DNA from: Bathynomus jamesi
Lineage: Eukaryota; Arthropoda; Malacostraca; Isopoda; Cirolanidae
NCBI GenBank assembly: GCA_023014485.1
Contig: JAJOZX010000194.1
Location: 457,501-521,500, forward strand
Direction: 5' to 3'
DNA: 64,000 nt
Made by a program: the position numbers and the translations under genes. Below are positions 1 through 64,000 of this stretch, piece by piece; the stretch's first letter is position 1, and each line of letters begins with the position of its first letter. The notes under the pieces are model-generated. The model had not been told where the DNA came from, searched no databases, and saw only the letters and a program-made list of their open reading frames with translations.

Positions 1-187
1 ATGAACAAAACAAGGGCAAATACTAGTTTATTTGTTTGAAAACAGATTAAATCTCAGAAAACAGCTTATTTTTTTAGAAAACAGAATAACTCTTAAAGAA
101 AACAGATTAATTTTTAAAGAACAAAAATTATATGTTCGATATAAAATTACATTTATCATTCGTTTATAATATACATCATTACTTAGA
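1..187. repeat. AT-rich sequence with degenerate GAAAACAG repeats
   Basis: GAAAACAG occurs four times between about 39 and 112 at spacings of 18-27 bases, within AT-rich sequence. No gene seen. It may be the terminal or untranslated part of the adjacent broken transposon gene. Confidence 0.4.
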
Positions 188-2333
188 TTAACGCTTCATC
201 ACTGACTCCTTCGAAGACGATGAGTAGTCTTGGCGATGTTTTGCTACTAATCGGAGGATGAATTGTTTTTGTTCTTCATCCTTCGTCAAAGATGTATTAT
301 ATGCCTTGATAAGGGCGATACCCCTCTCCACCGAATCATTGACAACTTTTAGGTTGATCGCTATGCGTCGAAACTCTTGAAAGCAATTATCCTCCGTCCA
401 GGAATTGGGATCGGTCCTCAGGAAGGTATCCTCCGCTGCCTTCCTTCCTTCCTTCTTTCTTCAACAGATTGAAGATTCCCAAGGTCCTTTTGGTGACCAT
501 TTCATACAAATTCAAATCTTCAATGTTTCCTTCAAACTTCAATCGACGAGTAACAATGGTATTCTCGTTACGTTGGAGGTTTACGACCATCTTCCGTTTG
601 GTCTCGGCATCGACTCTAGGATCGAAGAATGCAAGGCCGATGAGATGCTTTCCAAGATACCACAGGTGCCGTTGAAGAGCTGTGGATGCTGCTTTGGAAA
701 TGGTCTGATTTGGGTACTTTTGTAAGATTTTAAGAAGCAGAATATCGTTGAAACGAGCGTTGATTCCGACGGGGGCCTCGTTCCGAAAAACGTGCGTAGA
801 CCAAGGCGATAAACAGAGAGCTCGGTGATATTCTCCGTCTCACGTGCTGTCAGCTGTAGTTGATGCTTGAACAGATAAATTTTGAGGACGTAGATGGCCT
901 TGGCCATTCAGCGTGCATGGTGAGTTGGTCCTGGAGCGCGGACCTTGACTTCTTTCTCATCACGGCATCCAAGGAAGGTGAGGCAGAGTCGTAGCAATTC
1001 CTCGTAGTCATCACGCGATTGTTTAGACTCCAGTGCCTTTGTGAAGTACTGGATCATTTCCTCTCGGAGCTGGAACATCTTTGGATCTCTGAATAGGTTG
1101 TTTGAAGCTTTCATGAAGGAATCCTTCTGAAGTGATGGCCATTTTTTCTGAAAACGTTTAGAGAGAGTCATTTCCGGGCCACCTGTGGATCCAAGAAGTG
1201 CGTTGCAGGTGTTTAACAAGACGACTTCAGGGATATGATGTCGACAAGCGATCCGGACAAGTTCCCTCCCTACTGCTTTTTCAATTGTGGTACAGGCTTC
1301 CCTGTGAAGGCCAGTACCTTGGCCTGTTCTTCTCCTGTAGCTCGTTGTATTTTTGGCACGGCTAGGAGTTTTTCCATCCCATTTCCCGTAACGATTACTG
1401 CTGTTCGTTCGGCTGTTTCCTTTGTGCCGCCGATGTCGGGAAGTAGTTTCCCATCCCAGTGAAGAAGGGATCCTTCGACAGAAAACGAAGCTTGATCCTC
1501 TTTGGCTGCTGCCTGCCTTGCTTGCCTTCTTGAACGAGGGATGGAGCTGCGTGAAAGAGTCATTGTAGAAATATCATAGCCCAGGGGTTGAGCGACTGAT
1601 CCAGCAACGAAGACTGCTCCTCGATCGGGAAGGTTGACGCGATCAAGAGCAGCAACCACATCTGGTGATGTGAAGATATTGTTTTTCGTTTCGGAGGATG
1701 AGTGTGTACATCTGCTCTTCCGATCGAAGTCGACGGACGATAATCATCGTCTTCAGTGTTGAATTCTACGGAGGATGAAGTGGATGTGCTGGATGATGGA
1801 AGAGCAGCAGCTCCAGCCTGGAATGCAACCTCTCTTTCTTTGTACCTTAGAGTTTTGCCAGCATCTTTCTCCTGTCGACATTTCTTGCGGTATTTCTTGG
1901 CAAAATTAATCTTGTCAGGGCCTGCCATATGCAGGAAAAGACGTCTTCTCGTTGCATCATCGGGAATTGGAGGTCTTCTTCATTGTCTATCACCTTCAAG
2001 GACACGTCGAAAAGTTCCGAGTGTGTCTCTTAGAACATACTCTCTCTCACTCTGCAACTGCGTCTTGCGGTTTTTCTTCAACGCAAGGAACTCTTCGTAC
2101 AGCTTCCTAACGGAGGAATCGACTGGCTGTGTAGGAATCCTTGCTCTCTGCCATACTTGCAGGGCCTCTTTGCAGGCCAAGTTGTAGCTCTCTTTCAAGA
2201 TCTTGGACTGTTCATGGTGGTGAAACTGAACCAAACGAAGCACATCACATGTGGGTAGCCTTGCAGTTGATAATTCGTTGCTGGGCTTTCCTATAACCCA
2301 CGTTTCTGCAGATGAGCGAGTACTTCTAGCCAT
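188..2333 (-). pseudogene. Broken gene of an uncharacterised transposon protein family (copy A)
   Basis: Read right to left, consecutive fragments in changing frames (2333-1980, 1928-about 1700, about 1680-1228, 1219-581, 590-188) form one protein-like sequence with several frameshifts. Motifs in order are LPTCDVLRL, WQRARIPTQP, a basic stretch KKYRKKCRQEKD, a Ser/Asp-rich linker, LLHWDGKLLPDIGG, ACRHHIPEVVL, KRFQKKWPSL, ARWMAKAIYVLKIYLFKHQL, and near the end NDSVERGIALIKAYN with LTKDEEQKQF before a TAA at 188-190. I know this motif set from many uncharacterised repetitive proteins in arthropod genomes and believe it is a transposase-type family; no function is established to my knowledge. 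The frameshifts and a local GRKEG-coding insertion show that this copy is dead. The family match is from memory. Confidence 0.7.
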
Positions 2334-2613
2334 AACCTGAAAAATAAAAGAAAATAATGCATTAACCGTTTAGCACCAAAGCACAATTATATAAGTGTTA
2401 AAGTAAAAAATTGCAAAGTCAAAATAAATAAATAAAGTAAAAAAATTGATTACAGTGGTTAATGGTTGATTGATGGGTAAGAAGATATTCTTAAATATAT
2501 TTTTAAAAATTTGGCTAAGTAAATAATAAACTTCAAGAGACCTAACATATATACCTTACAATTTTAATAATTTAATTTAACAGCAACATCCTTACCGGTT
2601 ATAAATTTGCATA

Positions 2614-2616
<3 letters not shown>
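2334..2616. other. AT-rich spacer without recognised features
   Basis: Low-complexity AT-rich sequence between the broken gene and the TA microsatellite. I see no coding or RNA signal. Confidence 0.6.

Positions 2617-2657
<41 letters not shown>
2617..2657. repeat. (TA)n microsatellite
   Basis: About 20 TA units directly next to the left end of the tRNA-like tandem array. Confidence 0.95.
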
Positions 2658-2659
<2 letters not shown>

Positions 2660-2763
2660 AATAACTGCAATGCACCGCGCAGTATATAAATGAATAGAAA
2701 CGACATAAGTATTAAGGAACGTTTCTGCACACGAGGAGGAGAGATAACGAAATAATGAAAAAT

Positions 2764-2841
2764 GAGGCGAACCGCCTGGGAATCGAACCCAGGGCCTTCC
2801 AATTGCCGGTCGGACGCTCTACACATTATGCTACGGACCTC
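2764..2841 (-). tRNA. tRNA-like sequence, unit 1 (likely pseudogene)
   Basis: On the minus strand it has an A box TAGCATAATGG and a perfect B box GGTTCGATTCC. An anticodon stem TCCGA/TTGGA surrounds loop CCGGCAA, which would place anticodon GGC (Ala). C at position 33 and an imperfect acceptor stem argue against a functional tRNA. This copy has one extra base near the D arm. Confidence 0.5.
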
Positions 2842-3028
2842 ACTCAATCACAAATCGAAATTCTCCCAAATAGGGCAGAAACCAATGCCCTCAGAGAGCA
2901 CCCTCGCAAATCGTGAATATGCGCAAATAACTGCAATGACCGCGCAGTATATAAATGAATAGAAACGACATAAGTATTAAGGAACGTTTCTGCACACGAG
3001 GAGGAGAGATAACGAAATAATGAAAAAT

Positions 3029-3105
3029 GAGGCGAACCGCCTGGGAATCGAACCCAGGGCCTTCCAATTGCCGGTCGGACGCTCTACCATTATGCTACGG
3101 ACCTC
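3029..3105 (-). tRNA. tRNA-like sequence, unit 2 (likely pseudogene)
   Basis: The 77-nt standard copy of the array. It has a T arm CTGGG-TTCGATT-CCCAG of 5 bp, a 5-bp anticodon stem and a canonical B box. The acceptor stem pairs only as GGTCCG/CGGTTC with a mismatch, so a pseudogene or SINE head is more likely than a working tRNA. Confidence 0.5.
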
Positions 3106-3292
3106 ACTCAATCACAAATCGAAATTCTCCCAAATAGGGCAGAAACCAATGCCCTCAGAGAGCACCCTCGCAAATCGTGAATATGCGCAAATAACTGCAA
3201 TGACCGCGCAGTATATAAATGAATAGAAACGACATAAGTATTAAGGAACGTTTCTGCACACGAGGAGGAGAGATAACGAAATAATGAAAAAT

Positions 3293-3369
3293 GAGGCGAA
3301 CCGCCTGGGAATCGAACCCAGGGCCTTCCAATTGCCGGTCGGACGCTCTACCATTATGCTACGGACCTC
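3293..3369 (-). tRNA. tRNA-like sequence, unit 3 (likely pseudogene)
   Basis: Identical to unit 2 in the tRNA-like part and offset by exactly 264 bp. Confidence 0.5.
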
Positions 3370-3556
3370 ACTCAATCACAAATCGAAATTCTCCCAAATA
3401 GGGCAGAAACCAATGCCCTCAGAGAGCACCCTCGCAAATCGTGAATATGCGCAAATAACTGCAATGACCACGCAGTATATTAATGAATAGAAACGACATA
3501 AGTATTAAGGAACGTTTCTGCACACGAGGAGGAGAGATAACGAAATAATGAAAAAT

Positions 3557-3633
3557 GAGGCGAACCGCCTGGGAATCGAACCCAGGGCCTTCCAATTGCC
3601 GGTCGGACGCTCTACCATTATGCTACGGACCTC
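3557..3633 (-). tRNA. tRNA-like sequence, unit 4 (likely pseudogene)
   Basis: Identical to unit 2 in the tRNA-like part and offset by a further 264 bp. Confidence 0.5.
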
Positions 3634-3820
3634 ACTCAATCACAAATCGAAATTCTCCCAAATAGGGCAGAAACCAATGCCCTCAGAGAGCACCCTCGCA
3701 AATCGTGAATATGCGCAAATAACTGCAATGACCGCGCAGTATATAAATGAATAGAAACGACATAAGTATTAAGGAACGTTTCTGCACACGAGGAGGAGAG
3801 ATAACGAAATAATGAAAAAT

Positions 3821-3897
3821 GAGGCGAACCGCCTGGGAATCGAACCCAGGGCCTTCCAATTGCCGGTCGGACGCTCTACCATTATGCTACGGACCTC
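3821..3897 (-). tRNA. tRNA-like sequence, unit 5 (likely pseudogene)
   Basis: Identical to unit 2. Its unit is cut shortly after it at about 3914, where the sequence reverses orientation. Confidence 0.5.
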
Positions 3898-4068
3898 ACT
3901 CAATCACAAATCGTGTGCAGAAACGTTCCTTAATACTTATGTCGTTTCTATTCATTTATATACTGCGCGGTCATTGCAGTTATTTGCGCATATTCACGAT
4001 TTGCGAGGGTGCTCTCTGAGGGCATTGGTTTCTGCCCTATTTGGGAGAATTTCGATTTGTGATTGAGT

Positions 4069-4145
4069 GAGGTCCGTAGCATAATGGTAGAGCGTCCGAC
4101 CGGCAATTGGAAGGCCCTGGGTTCGATTCCCAGGCGGTTCGCCTC
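4069..4145 (+). tRNA. tRNA-like sequence, unit 6 in inverted orientation (likely pseudogene)
   Basis: Plus-strand copy with the same A box, B box, 5-bp T stem and GGC-type anticodon loop. It forms the inverted end of the array. Confidence 0.5.
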
Positions 4146-4218
4146 ATTTTTCATTATTTCGTTATCTCTCCTCCTCGTGTGCAGAAACGTTCCTTAATAC
4201 TTATGTCGTTTCTATTCA

Positions 4219-4430
4219 TATATATATATATATATAGTGTGTGTATATATATATATAGTGTGTATATATATATATAGTGTGTATATATATATATGTGTGT
4301 ATATATATTATATTAATACTTAATATATATGAATTAATAATTATATATATTAATTAATAATTATATATACGAATTAATAATTAATATATATGAATTAATA
4401 ATTAATATATATGAATTAATACTTACACGA
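4219..4430. repeat. TA/GT microsatellite and ATATATGAATTAATAATTA minisatellite
   Basis: Blocks of (TA)n separated by GTGTG give way to about five copies of an AT-rich 22-26 bp repeat containing GAATTAATAATTA up to about 4430. Confidence 0.85.
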
Positions 4431-4829
4431 GATACTATTCCTAAGCTCTTGAAGTTTGAACGAACTTAAAACCGTTCTCCAACAAGTTTAAACTTGAAAT
4501 GATGCATGAGTAAATGAATTGTCTGATTCACAAACCGCATTATACAAGAAATCGAACAATTGCATCATCCTCTGAAAGGTGGGCGGGGTCAATGTGGCGT
4601 GACTGCCGCGTCCTCTAAAAATGAAGCAGGTAGAAAATGATTAGCTAATTAATTAATTAATTAATTAATTGAATTGAAAATTGAAAATCATAGCGACCTC
4701 TTATTATGTACTGAATCGACAGATATTTTGCACAAAATCACTTCACATCTAAATGAATAAGAGCAGCCATGTAGAGAGCATTTCCAACTATTTTGAAATT
4801 GTAGCCCAAATTTGGACCACCCTAAATTT

Positions 4830-4833
<4 letters not shown>
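4431..4833. other. Spacer with a short (TTAA)n tract, no gene seen
   Basis: Contains a (TTAA)n tract at about 4645-4672. Otherwise I recognise no coding, RNA or transposon-end signal. Confidence 0.5.
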
Positions 4834-4860
<27 letters not shown>

Positions 4861-5545
4861 TACGGCCAAACATCGAAATCGCTCAGTAAGCGAAAAATAC
4901 AGCCACAACGCGTTGTGGATGCACCTAAGTGACCACACACTGATGTTAGATATTTTTTCGCTTCATGGCCGTTCTCAAACAACCGCAACGCGTTGTGGAC
5001 GATTTGAAACCACCACACACCGATGTCTTTTATCAAACTATTTAAACACGACATATATTTATCGACGTATTCACCGATTAAAAAACAAAGTTAAGCAGAT
5101 ATGCCAGAAAAAAGATAAAGTCATTTAAAAAATGATTATCAATAATTTCTCCGTAGGTTTCGATTAATTTTAAGCAACTTTAGAATGAGACGTAAATGTA
5201 AAAATTAACCAACTGGTTAAGTTAATTAAATGCCCGGTTAGGTTACTTGTACGCCCTTGACAATTGGTTAGGTTAAGCCGTGATATTTTCGTTAGTTTTA
5301 ACAAAAATATCTTTCGTTAGTTTTAACGAAAATATCACGACTTAACCTAACCAATCGTCAAGGGCGTACAGTTGACCTAACTGGGCATTCAATAATTTTC
5401 AAATCGTCCACAACGCGTTGTGGTTGTTTGAGAACGGCCATGAAACGAAAAAATATCTAACATCGGTGTGTGGTCACTTAGGCGCATCCACAACGCGTTG
5501 TGGCTGTTTTTTTCGCTCAGTGAGCGATTTCGATGTTTGGGCGTA
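4861..5545. mobile_element. Fold-back DNA transposon, non-autonomous
   Basis: Terminal inverted repeats of about 150 bp: TACGGCCAAACATCGAAATC at the left and its complement ending GGGCGTA at the right. A 16-bp palindrome CCACAACGCGTTGTGG, or a one- or two-base variant, occurs twice in each arm (about 4902, 4984, 5408, 5489). The centre is another inverted pair containing ACGCCCTTGAC and GATATTTTCGTTA (about 5215-5390). It is inserted in TA-rich sequence. No coding capacity, so presumably mobilised by another element's transposase. Superfamily not assigned. Confidence 0.8.
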
Positions 5546-5660
5546 ACATATATATAAGCACACACACCCCTGCTTTCATCCACATAGAGGTACGTGAATT
5601 CAATGAGTAGCCTGAGCCAGATCATTATTAGAGACAGAAACTGATCGAATAATAACTTTA

Positions 5661-60738
<55,078 letters not shown>

Positions 60739-60758
60739 CACAAAAGAATGGGTAAAAC

Positions 60759-62100
60759 CTAATAAAATAAGCTTAGTAGCTATCACTGCATGGGAATATA
60801 GTAATTATGAGTTAGAATCTTAAATAGGATACAAAAACCAAGCAAATATATACATTTGAATGAATAACATACTACAATAATGTATGCTATTTTATAATAA
60901 AGATTATGGCTACAGTACCACACATTTGAGACTATAGTCACACAGGTACAGTTGATGAAGTAAGTTTCATCAAATCAAAGAAATTTTTAAAAAGCCCAAG
61001 AATTAGTTATTTTTTTATATATTTCTGCAACTGTAAATGAAAATTCTAAGCATAAATTTTATTTTAATAAATAAGTTACATTATTTAAGTTTAATGTAAC
61101 TGCTACAAAATAGCATTGAAAATTTTAAAAAAGCAATGCTGAAATTGTAAAAAGTTTGAAATTTTATGCCATCCACAGTAAAAATTACTTTAGCCAAATT
61201 ATAATGTACCAACTATAGTAAAATTTTGAATAGGGTTACATGTTAACACCAATCTTGCTACAAAAAATGTGTCTGCTTTTTAAGTATGTACATTAATAGA
61301 ATTACATAAAATTTTCTTTATGGCCCGAAGATTACTATTATTATTACATATATCAGGGTTATTAAAGTAAGTTTCTAACCTGACACATTTATTGATATGA
61401 TAGGAGCCACTGGATGTAATAGACAAAAGTACTGACCACCTTTGGTTGTGTTTTGATTGCAATATTTAGCCTCTTCTTTTCTTTTTAGATTTTGTATGAG
61501 GGTCTGACAAAGTGAATCAATCAATGAAGTCAAGAAAAATGGAGAAGACTGCTGGAAAGATCAAGGATACAGTTTTCTGGGACAGTGAAGGGTGATTATG
61601 ACTGACTACCTCTCAAAAGGTGAGACTATCATTGGTGAGTATTAGCTAATAAAATGTGGCAGTTGGTAGAAGTCATCACTTGAGAAGAAGTGTCATGAGA
61701 AGTTGAATCAAGGAGTGGCCATGACCTTTCTAGTAATTTTTCTTGATTTTACTGATCAACTCACTGTGCCAAACCCTCAAACAAAATCTGAAAAGAGAAG
61801 CAAGAGGCTATTACAATCAAAACAAAACAAAACCTGTGCTTTTCTGTTATATCCACTGGATCAAAGCATATCAATAAATACACCAGGCTAGAAACTCTTT
61901 GAACACCCCTGAAAAGGCTTGGAACAATGACTAGGCCAAAATTTCAACAGTATAGTACATTACTACAACCTGACTAATTAAGTTTTTTCTTGACAAAATT
62001 TCACAGAAGGAAAGATTAGCATATCTAAATTTTAAAAGTTCATCTTGCATTTGTATTCACATTGTTATAGTTAAGTAACTGAATATTAGTGGTTTTTTGT
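60759..62100. other. Region upstream of katanin exon 1, no recognised gene
   Basis: AT-rich. It starts with the acceptor-like site before exon 1, so is probably an intron of the 5' leader. No supported coding or transposon signal. Confidence 0.5.
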
Positions 62101-62230
62101 GGGGATGCACTGGATACTGGATCATGATCCAGTATCTGGCTGATCCGGTATCTGGCTGATCCAGCCACTTCTTCACTATCTGGCTGGATACTGGATATCA
62201 AATATGATCCAGCCAGATATCAGATAATTA
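62101..62230. mobile_element. Possible hAT end with TGGATACTGG/TATCTGGCT repeats
   Basis: GGGATGCACTGGATACTGG resembles hAT ends starting GGGATGCACCG. ATCTGGCTGATCC and ATCCAGCCAGATA occur several times in both orientations within 120 bp. A matching right end was not found. Confidence 0.4.
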
Positions 62231-62514
62231 ATTAACATTTTAATCATATTTTATTTATAAAAAACTTCATATTTCAAGTTTTTGCGTGTACTTTATTATT
62301 TTATTATAGCTAATGGCAGATGAAAAATATGAAATTACGGTACTGAAAACAATGAAAAATATAATTATATATTTTCAGTTATATTTATCACACATTTATT
62401 ATTTACAGTTCATAGTTAATAGTTATATCCTATATCAATAAATACTTGAAAAAGTGGAAAAAAAATTTAAAAATAAAAAAGTAAAAAAAATTTTAAAAAT
62501 AAAAAAAAAGGTTG

Positions 62515-62965
62515 CACATTGTCCGGAAAATACGTATATATATGCAATATTGATCAATTGTTGCAAGGTGCCAACCCCCTTCCCCCTCGGGGGTAATGGG
62601 GGAGGGGGTTAGCCCCCAATTGCATAAAGGGGGTGAGGGGGTTTGGGGGGGAGAATGACCTCCCCCCAAAGGGGTAACCCAGGCACCTAAGGTGCCCTCT
62701 AGGCCTGTTCAAAAATCAACTTTTTCTTATTTTCATAGGTTTCTGTACATTTTCCCATGCTTTTTGACCTGAAAAAGCCAAAAATCACAACTATTTTGAC
62801 CTAGGATGTTGGGAAGCATTGCCACATGGAGCTTTAAATTTTCTGCCTTGAAATCGGCCAAAGCGCCAATTCCGGGGTCCCTTGAAATTTTTTGCACTTT
62901 AACTTTTGATCTAAACAAGATAGAGCAACAAATTAGGTATCAAATGAAAGAGCATAAAATTAATA

Positions 62966-63001
<36 letters not shown>

Positions 63002-63093
63002 ATAATTAATAATAATAATAATCTATCATTTTTCAGGAAACAACAGAAACTCAATCAGAATCTAGAAAACCATCTACAAGTTACAACTTCACA
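62515..63093 (+). other. G-rich leader of transposon gene copy D
   Basis: Contains G5 runs at 62589-62653 with complementary C runs, a unique segment with CCTGTTCAAAAATCAACTTT, an AAT-repeat tract at 62957-63025, and a TTTTTCAG acceptor at 63037. The ATG follows 57 bases later. It is probably an untranslated exon and intron of the element. Confidence 0.5.
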
Positions 63094-64000
63094 ATGGCAT
63101 TAAGCAAGGAGCTGAGGGAGCTCCGTAGGCGCACAGTTGATATCTCAGAACCTTCACGTACTGTCCACAGGCAGGTGTCAACTGGGCCATCTACCAGATC
63201 TCTCACTGAAACTTTCCTGGTTGGATACCCTTCAGCTTTTATCAGTGGTTCCCAGCTTCCCACCAACAGACAGGTGTTCCAGTATTTCCTTAATCTTCAG
63301 AATTTACCGGAAAATGCAGGGAGGCCCATGGTTCAAGACCTTGCATATGAAACAGTTGAATCTATCATCCCATTCTGGCAGATGGCTAGGATCAAGACAA
63401 TGACCAAGTACAACGCAATGAAGCTCTTCATGAAACTACATGAGAAACATCGTGCTCTGGTGAAAAGCAAAGGAAGAGCAAGTAACCCTGGAGGAAAAAG
63501 AGGAGCATTTGTGCTGGAATTAGACAGCCTGTTCGATATAGGAGCTCCAGATGCAATCCAGGAAATACAGAACAACAGACTGTTATCCAGAGAGAAGAAA
63601 GATGAGGATATCAGGTTCTACGAAGACCAAAAGACTGAGAGGAAAGGTCATATGTCTGGTCATGACAAGATTTTTGAGACAAGATCCCTGCAGCAAGCAG
63701 CGAGGAATGAAAGACTGCAGCATAGACAAGAACAAGGTAAAACTAATTACTTTGAACGTTACAAAAAGTTTTAAGTTTTACTCCATTGCGATATTTAGCA
63801 TGTACTTAACAATTACTGTCTTAACATGTTGTACTATTTTACAGCTGCAGCAGAACAAGAGGCAGTTGTTCACGTGGATGACATTACCTGGGGTGACTCA
63901 ACTGACAACGACGCTAACACAGAGGACATGGATTACCATCAGCCTCGTCCTGGATGTTCTCACCATCAAGACACTGTGACTAGTGTGACTTTGACATTTC
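63094..64000 (+). CDS. Uncharacterised transposon-family protein (copy D), N-terminal part, runs off the window
   Basis: Exon 1 is 63094-63736, start MALSKELRELRRRTVDISEP, chosen because it follows an acceptor at 63037 and is the first ATG. A GT-AG intron (63737-63844) leads to AAAEQEAVVHVDDITWGDS, which stays open to the edge. Motifs: LPTNRQVFQYFLNLQ (near residue 54), IIPFWQMARIKTMTKYNAMK, an RGAFVLELDSLFDIGAPDAI segment, and RKGHMSGHDKIFETR. They correspond in position and kind to the N-terminal LPTxxxV and WQxARIxT region of copies A and C. I know this layout from uncharacterised arthropod proteins and know no function. Unlike the other three copies, this one is open over all visible sequence. 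The catalytic-type C-terminal half, if present, is outside the window. Confidence 0.7.

Larger units (their letters stand above)
2658..4218. repeat. Tandem array of 264-bp tRNA-like units ending in an inverted unit
   Basis: Five head-to-tail units share start points at about 2756, 3020, 3284, 3548 and 3812, exactly 264 bp apart, and are almost identical. A sixth, complete unit (about 3914-4218) lies in the opposite orientation, so the right end is a fold-back. Each unit holds one tRNA-like sequence plus about 187 bp of unique spacer. Differences are few: one extra base in the first tRNA-like copy, and CCACGCAG for CCGCGCAG in the third unit. Both ends abut TA-rich microsatellites. The array resembles a tRNA-derived satellite or tandemly amplified SINE. 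Confidence 0.9.

Noticed and set aside
2658..4218. CRISPR-like array of regularly spaced repeats
   Set aside because: The 264-bp periodicity has no short repeat with variable spacers; whole units are identical, and the context is a eukaryotic genome.
5216..5390. A separate small inverted-repeat element in the centre of the fold-back element
   Set aside because: No independent target duplication; it is best treated as the core of the same fold-back structure.

Overview
This window is intronic and flanking sequence from an animal genome, most likely an arthropod (crustacean or chelicerate), though I cannot fix the species. One host gene is recognisable. It is a katanin p60-type microtubule-severing AAA ATPase on the minus strand, with eight coding exons between about 60.7 kb (start codon) and 5.7 kb (AAA sensor-1/arginine-finger exon). 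Its C-terminal lid exons lie beyond the left edge. Splice phases agree across all eight exons and together give about 406 residues. Nearly everything else is transposable elements in and around its introns. The invertebrate assignment rests on the transposon families: mariner-like and Tc1-like elements, CR1-like LINEs, a P-type element and an abundant uncharacterised transposon protein family.

Layout. 0.2-2.3 kb: broken minus-strand gene of the uncharacterised transposon family (copy A). 2.6-4.3 kb: five tandem 264-bp units, each with a tRNA-like sequence, plus a sixth inverted unit. 4.86-5.55 kb: fold-back element with 16-bp palindromes. 5.7 kb: last visible katanin exon. 6.37-6.76 kb: two 5S-rRNA-derived SINEs head to head. 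6.8-11.0 kb: family copy B, interrupted by a P-type transposon with an 8-bp target duplication. 11.0-18.4 kb: R1/Jockey-type LINE on the minus strand, interrupted by a hAT element with an 8-bp duplication. 18.4-29.3 kb: mariner, Tc1, pogo-like and short poly(A) retroposon insertions separated by long TA/TG microsatellites. 30.2-33.0 kb: CR1-like LINE on the minus strand. 33.7-36.8 kb: five katanin exons.

38.5-49.3 kb is a deeply nested block. A 10.8-kb hAT element contains a Jockey-type LINE. That LINE was hit by a 3.6-kb transposon of the uncharacterised family (copy C, 340-bp terminal inverted repeats) and by a second hAT element, which carries a poly(A) retroposon. 50.5 kb and 60.6 kb hold the first two coding katanin exons. 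The intron between them is filled by a mosaic array of two CR1-like LINE families (51.0-60.5 kb). 62.5-64.0 kb holds copy D of the uncharacterised family, with an open frame and an intron, running off the right edge.

The coding regions do not form a pathway. There is one cytoskeletal gene and a record of successive insertions that can be ordered by target-site duplications. I found no bacterial-type features.
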